A DNA stretch of 7,420 nt from Deltaproteobacteria bacterium (GTDB lineage Bacteria > Bdellovibrionota > UBA1018), in assembly GCA_016194835.1 (NCBI GenBank), contig JACQAU010000302.1, forward strand, positions 1 through 7,420, given 5' to 3'. Within the stretch, counting starts at the first letter, position 1; every line of letters starts with the position of its first letter. This document shows positions 5,629-7,420 of the stretch, one piece after another. The position numbers were made by a program, and so were the translations under genes. The notes beneath the pieces were generated by a model. The model ran no database searches, was not told the DNA's origin, and saw only the letters and a program-made list of their open reading frames with translations.

Positions 5629-7305
5629 ATGTCACAAAAATTCATTTATTCTATGAAGGGTGTTAGTAAAAATTTTCCACCCAATAAAACTGTCCTTAAA
5701 GACATTTACCTATCCTTCTTTTACGGTGCCAAAATTGGAGTTTTAGGCTTAAACGGCGCCGGAAAATCTACTCTCCTAAAAATTATGGCTGGTTTAGAAA
5801 AAAACGTTAGCGGCGAAGCTTGTTTAAGCTCTGGCTGTAGTGTCGGGTATCTCCAACAAGAGCCCACCTTAGATGAGACAAAAACAGTAAAAGAAAATGT
5901 ACAAGACGGCATGGGCGAAGTTGTAAAGTTTTTACAGAGATTTAACGAAATTAATAATAAATTTTCTGATACTTCCATTGATCCAGACGAAATGGAAAAG
6001 CTCCTGGCGGAGCAAGCAGAAGTGCAGGAAAAAATCGAACACGCAAACGGATGGGAACTTGATCGTACTCTAGAAGTTGCAATGGACGCCTTAAGACTCC
6101 CCCCACCGGATTCATCAATCAAAACACTCTCCGGAGGAGAAAGGCGTAGAGTCGCCTTATGCCGGCTCTTGTTACAAAAACCAGATCTGCTTTTACTTGA
6201 TGAACCCACAAATCATTTGGATGCAGAATCTGTTGCCTGGTTAGAAAAATTTTTAAAAAACTATACCGGTACAGTAGTAGCGGTAACACATGATAGATAC
6301 TTTTTAGATAATATCGCAGGTTGGATTTTAGAACTCGATCGTGGTCATGGTATCCCGTGGGAAGGCAACTATTCTTCATGGTTGGATCAAAAACAAAAAC
6401 GTCTAGTACAAGAGGAAAAACAAGAAACCAGACATCAAAAAACTTTAGAGCGGGAACTTGAGTGGATTCAGATGAGTCCGCGCGCCAGGCAAGCTAAAAA
6501 CAAAGCAAGAATTGGAGCTTATGAAAAACTCTTTAGTGAAGATCGTCCAGATAAAATAGAGGAAATTGAAATTTACATACCAGCCGGCCCTCGTCTGGGT
6601 GGACTTGTAATCGAAGCTAATAAAATTGCAAAATCATATAATAACAAAGTCTTGTTCGAAGATTTTTCTTTCAATATCCCCCCTGCCAGTATAGTCGGAA
6701 TCATTGGTGGAAACGGAGTAGGCAAAACCACACTGTTTCGCATTATCACAGGACAAGAAACAGCCGATCGAGGGACTCTGAGAATTGGGGACACAGTAAG
6801 TCTTGCATACGTGGATCAGGCACGTGATGTTTTAGATCCCAATAAGACATTGTGGGAAGAAATTTCAGACGGAAAAAATGAAACTATTTTATTAGGAAAA
6901 CGTGAGATTTCATCTAGAGCTTATTGTGCCAGATTTAATTTTACTGGAGCTGATCAACAAAAGAAGGTTGGTCCTCTATCGGGTGGTGAGAGAAACAGGG
7001 TGCATCTTGCAAAAATTTTAAAAGCAGGAGCAAATGTTTTACTCTTAGACGAGCCCACAAATGATTTGGATGTAAACACATTAAGGGCACTCGAAGAGGC
7101 TTTGTTAAATTTTGCCGGTTGTGCACTTGTGATAAGCCATGATCGATGGTTTTTAGACCGCATTTGCACACACATCATGGCTTTTGAGGACGAAGGGCAA
7201 GTCGTAATGGTTGAGGGTGGTTTTCAGAATTACGAAGAAGACAAAAAGAAACGCCTTGGTCCAAACGCACTTAATCCTCACAGGGTAAAATTTAAAAAAT
7301 TGTAA
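5629..7305 (+). CDS. ettA: Energy-dependent translational throttle protein EttA (ABC-F family)
   Basis: EttA binds the ribosomal E site and, depending on ATP/ADP state, gates entry of the first peptide bond into elongation. The 558 residues match E. coli EttA (555) along their whole length. NBD1 has Walker A GLNGAGKST (40-48), Q-loop YLQQEP (74-79), signature LSGGERRR (167-174), Walker B LLLLDEPTNHLD with catalytic Glu192, and His221. The inter-domain linker (about 238-325) has GIPWEGNYSSWL and the charged ELEWIQMSPRARQAKNKAR helix. NBD2 has GGNGVGKTT (360-368), LSGGERNR (450-457), Glu475 in LLLDEPTNDLD, and His504. The EttA-specific arm in NBD1 (about 95-140) and the C-terminal LNPHRVKFKKL are also present, which separates it from other ABC-F proteins. 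The ATG at 5629 fits the family start, but no Shine-Dalgarno site precedes it. It is transcribed away from the division cluster and looks intact. Confidence 0.97.
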   Translation: MSQKFIYSMKGVSKNFPPNKTVLKDIYLSFFYGAKIGVLGLNGAGKSTLLKIMAGLEKNVSGEACLSSGCSVGYLQQEPTLDETKTVKENVQDGMGEVVKFLQRFNEINNKFSDTSIDPDEMEKLLAEQAEVQEKIEHANGWELDRTLEVAMDALRLPPPDSSIKTLSGGERRRVALCRLLLQKPDLLLLDEPTNHLDAESVAWLEKFLKNYTGTVVAVTHDRYFLDNIAGWILELDRGHGIPWEGNYSSWLDQKQKRLVQEEKQETRHQKTLERELEWIQMSPRARQAKNKARIGAYEKLFSEDRPDKIEEIEIYIPAGPRLGGLVIEANKIAKSYNNKVLFEDFSFNIPPASIVGIIGGNGVGKTTLFRIITGQETADRGTLRIGDTVSLAYVDQARDVLDPNKTLWEEISDGKNETILLGKREISSRAYCARFNFTGADQQKKVGPLSGGERNRVHLAKILKAGANVLLLDEPTNDLDVNTLRALEEALLNFAGCALVISHDRWFLDRICTHIMAFEDEGQVVMVEGGFQNYEEDKKKRLGPNALNPHRVKFKKL

Positions 7306-7317
7306 CTAGTCAGCAAT

Positions 7318-7420
7318 TTAATATGGTACCCAGGTGGAGACGGGAACACCTAATTGTTGATTAGTAGCATTTTTTAAACTACAAAAGTTGGCAGCTTTCC
7401 TTGGAACAAGAGCTTCAACG
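7318..7420 (-). CDS. C-terminal end of an unidentified minus-strand gene (runs off right edge)
   Basis: Reading leftwards from the right edge, one frame stays open for 33 codons and ends in TAA at 7318-7320, giving a C-terminus of the type NATNQQLGVPVSTWVPY. Other frames on both strands are interrupted by stops within this stretch. It would converge on ettA with only 12 bases between the two stops and no visible terminator. The fragment is too short to assign a family, and it could be chance, although genes are packed closely elsewhere in the window. Confidence 0.45.
   Translation of the reverse strand, partial: VEALVPRKAANFCSLKNATNQQLGVPVSTWVPY

Noticed and set aside
5721..6379. Long minus-strand open frames opposite the first half of ettA
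   Set aside because: They are antisense shadows of a clearly conserved gene, Ser/Arg/Pro-rich or without domain pattern, and have no ribosome sites.
6573..7178. Several minus-strand open frames opposite the second half of ettA
   Set aside because: They overlap each other in different frames and are antisense to conserved ABC-F motifs.
7354..7380. T-run after a possible hairpin downstream of ettA
   Set aside because: No stable stem precedes the TTTTTT, and the run lies inside the apparent minus-strand coding tail.

Overview
The window is AT-rich bacterial DNA, tightly packed and gene-dense, and it codes for housekeeping proteins of a Gram-negative (two-membrane) cell. There is an outer-membrane-type beta-barrel protein with a signal peptide, an FtsE-FtsX-EnvC set, a C-terminal processing protease, the large subunit of exonuclease VII and the ABC-F translation factor EttA. 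The order ftsE-ftsX-envC-ctpA, together with the low GC, fits a deltaproteobacterium in the broad sense (for example a Bdellovibrionota-like lineage). That placement is inferred from gene order and general character, not from a marker gene.

Layout. All genes from the left edge to about 5550 are on the minus strand, so transcription runs right to left: a predicted outer-membrane barrel protein (4832-5551), a 133-bp gap, ftsE (4081-4698), ftsX (3218-4093), envC (2049-3221), a 95-bp gap, ctpA (544-1953) and xseA (running off the left edge, start at 547). Overlaps of 13 bp (ftsE/ftsX), 4 bp (ftsX/envC, if the upstream GTG is used) and 4 bp (ctpA/xseA) indicate translational coupling. A short divergent intergenic region (5552-5628) separates this block from plus-strand ettA (5629-7305). 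The last 100 bases hold what looks like the C-terminal end of an unidentified minus-strand gene converging on ettA.

How the genes work together. FtsE (ATPase) and FtsX (membrane subunit) form an inner-membrane ABC-type machine that transmits ATP-driven movement to a periplasmic coiled-coil activator. EnvC is that activator: its LytM domain lacks the metal-binding residues, so it should switch on a cell-wall amidase at the division site rather than cut murein itself. CtpA is a membrane-anchored periplasmic protease whose known relatives control murein hydrolase levels, so a role in the same process is plausible. XseA and EttA belong to unrelated processes (DNA end processing, translation).

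Two things deserve attention before the sequence is trusted. Inside ctpA, positions 1158-1178 match an Illumina adapter (13 exact bases plus 8 more, with a 2-base gap), exactly where the protein lacks about 18 residues of the S41 fold. In ftsE about 25 residues that normally carry the Q-loop are absent, in frame. The first is most likely an assembly artefact; the second may be an artefact or a real deletion. I found no mobile element, CRISPR array or RNA gene, and no new system beyond this division and cell-wall operon.
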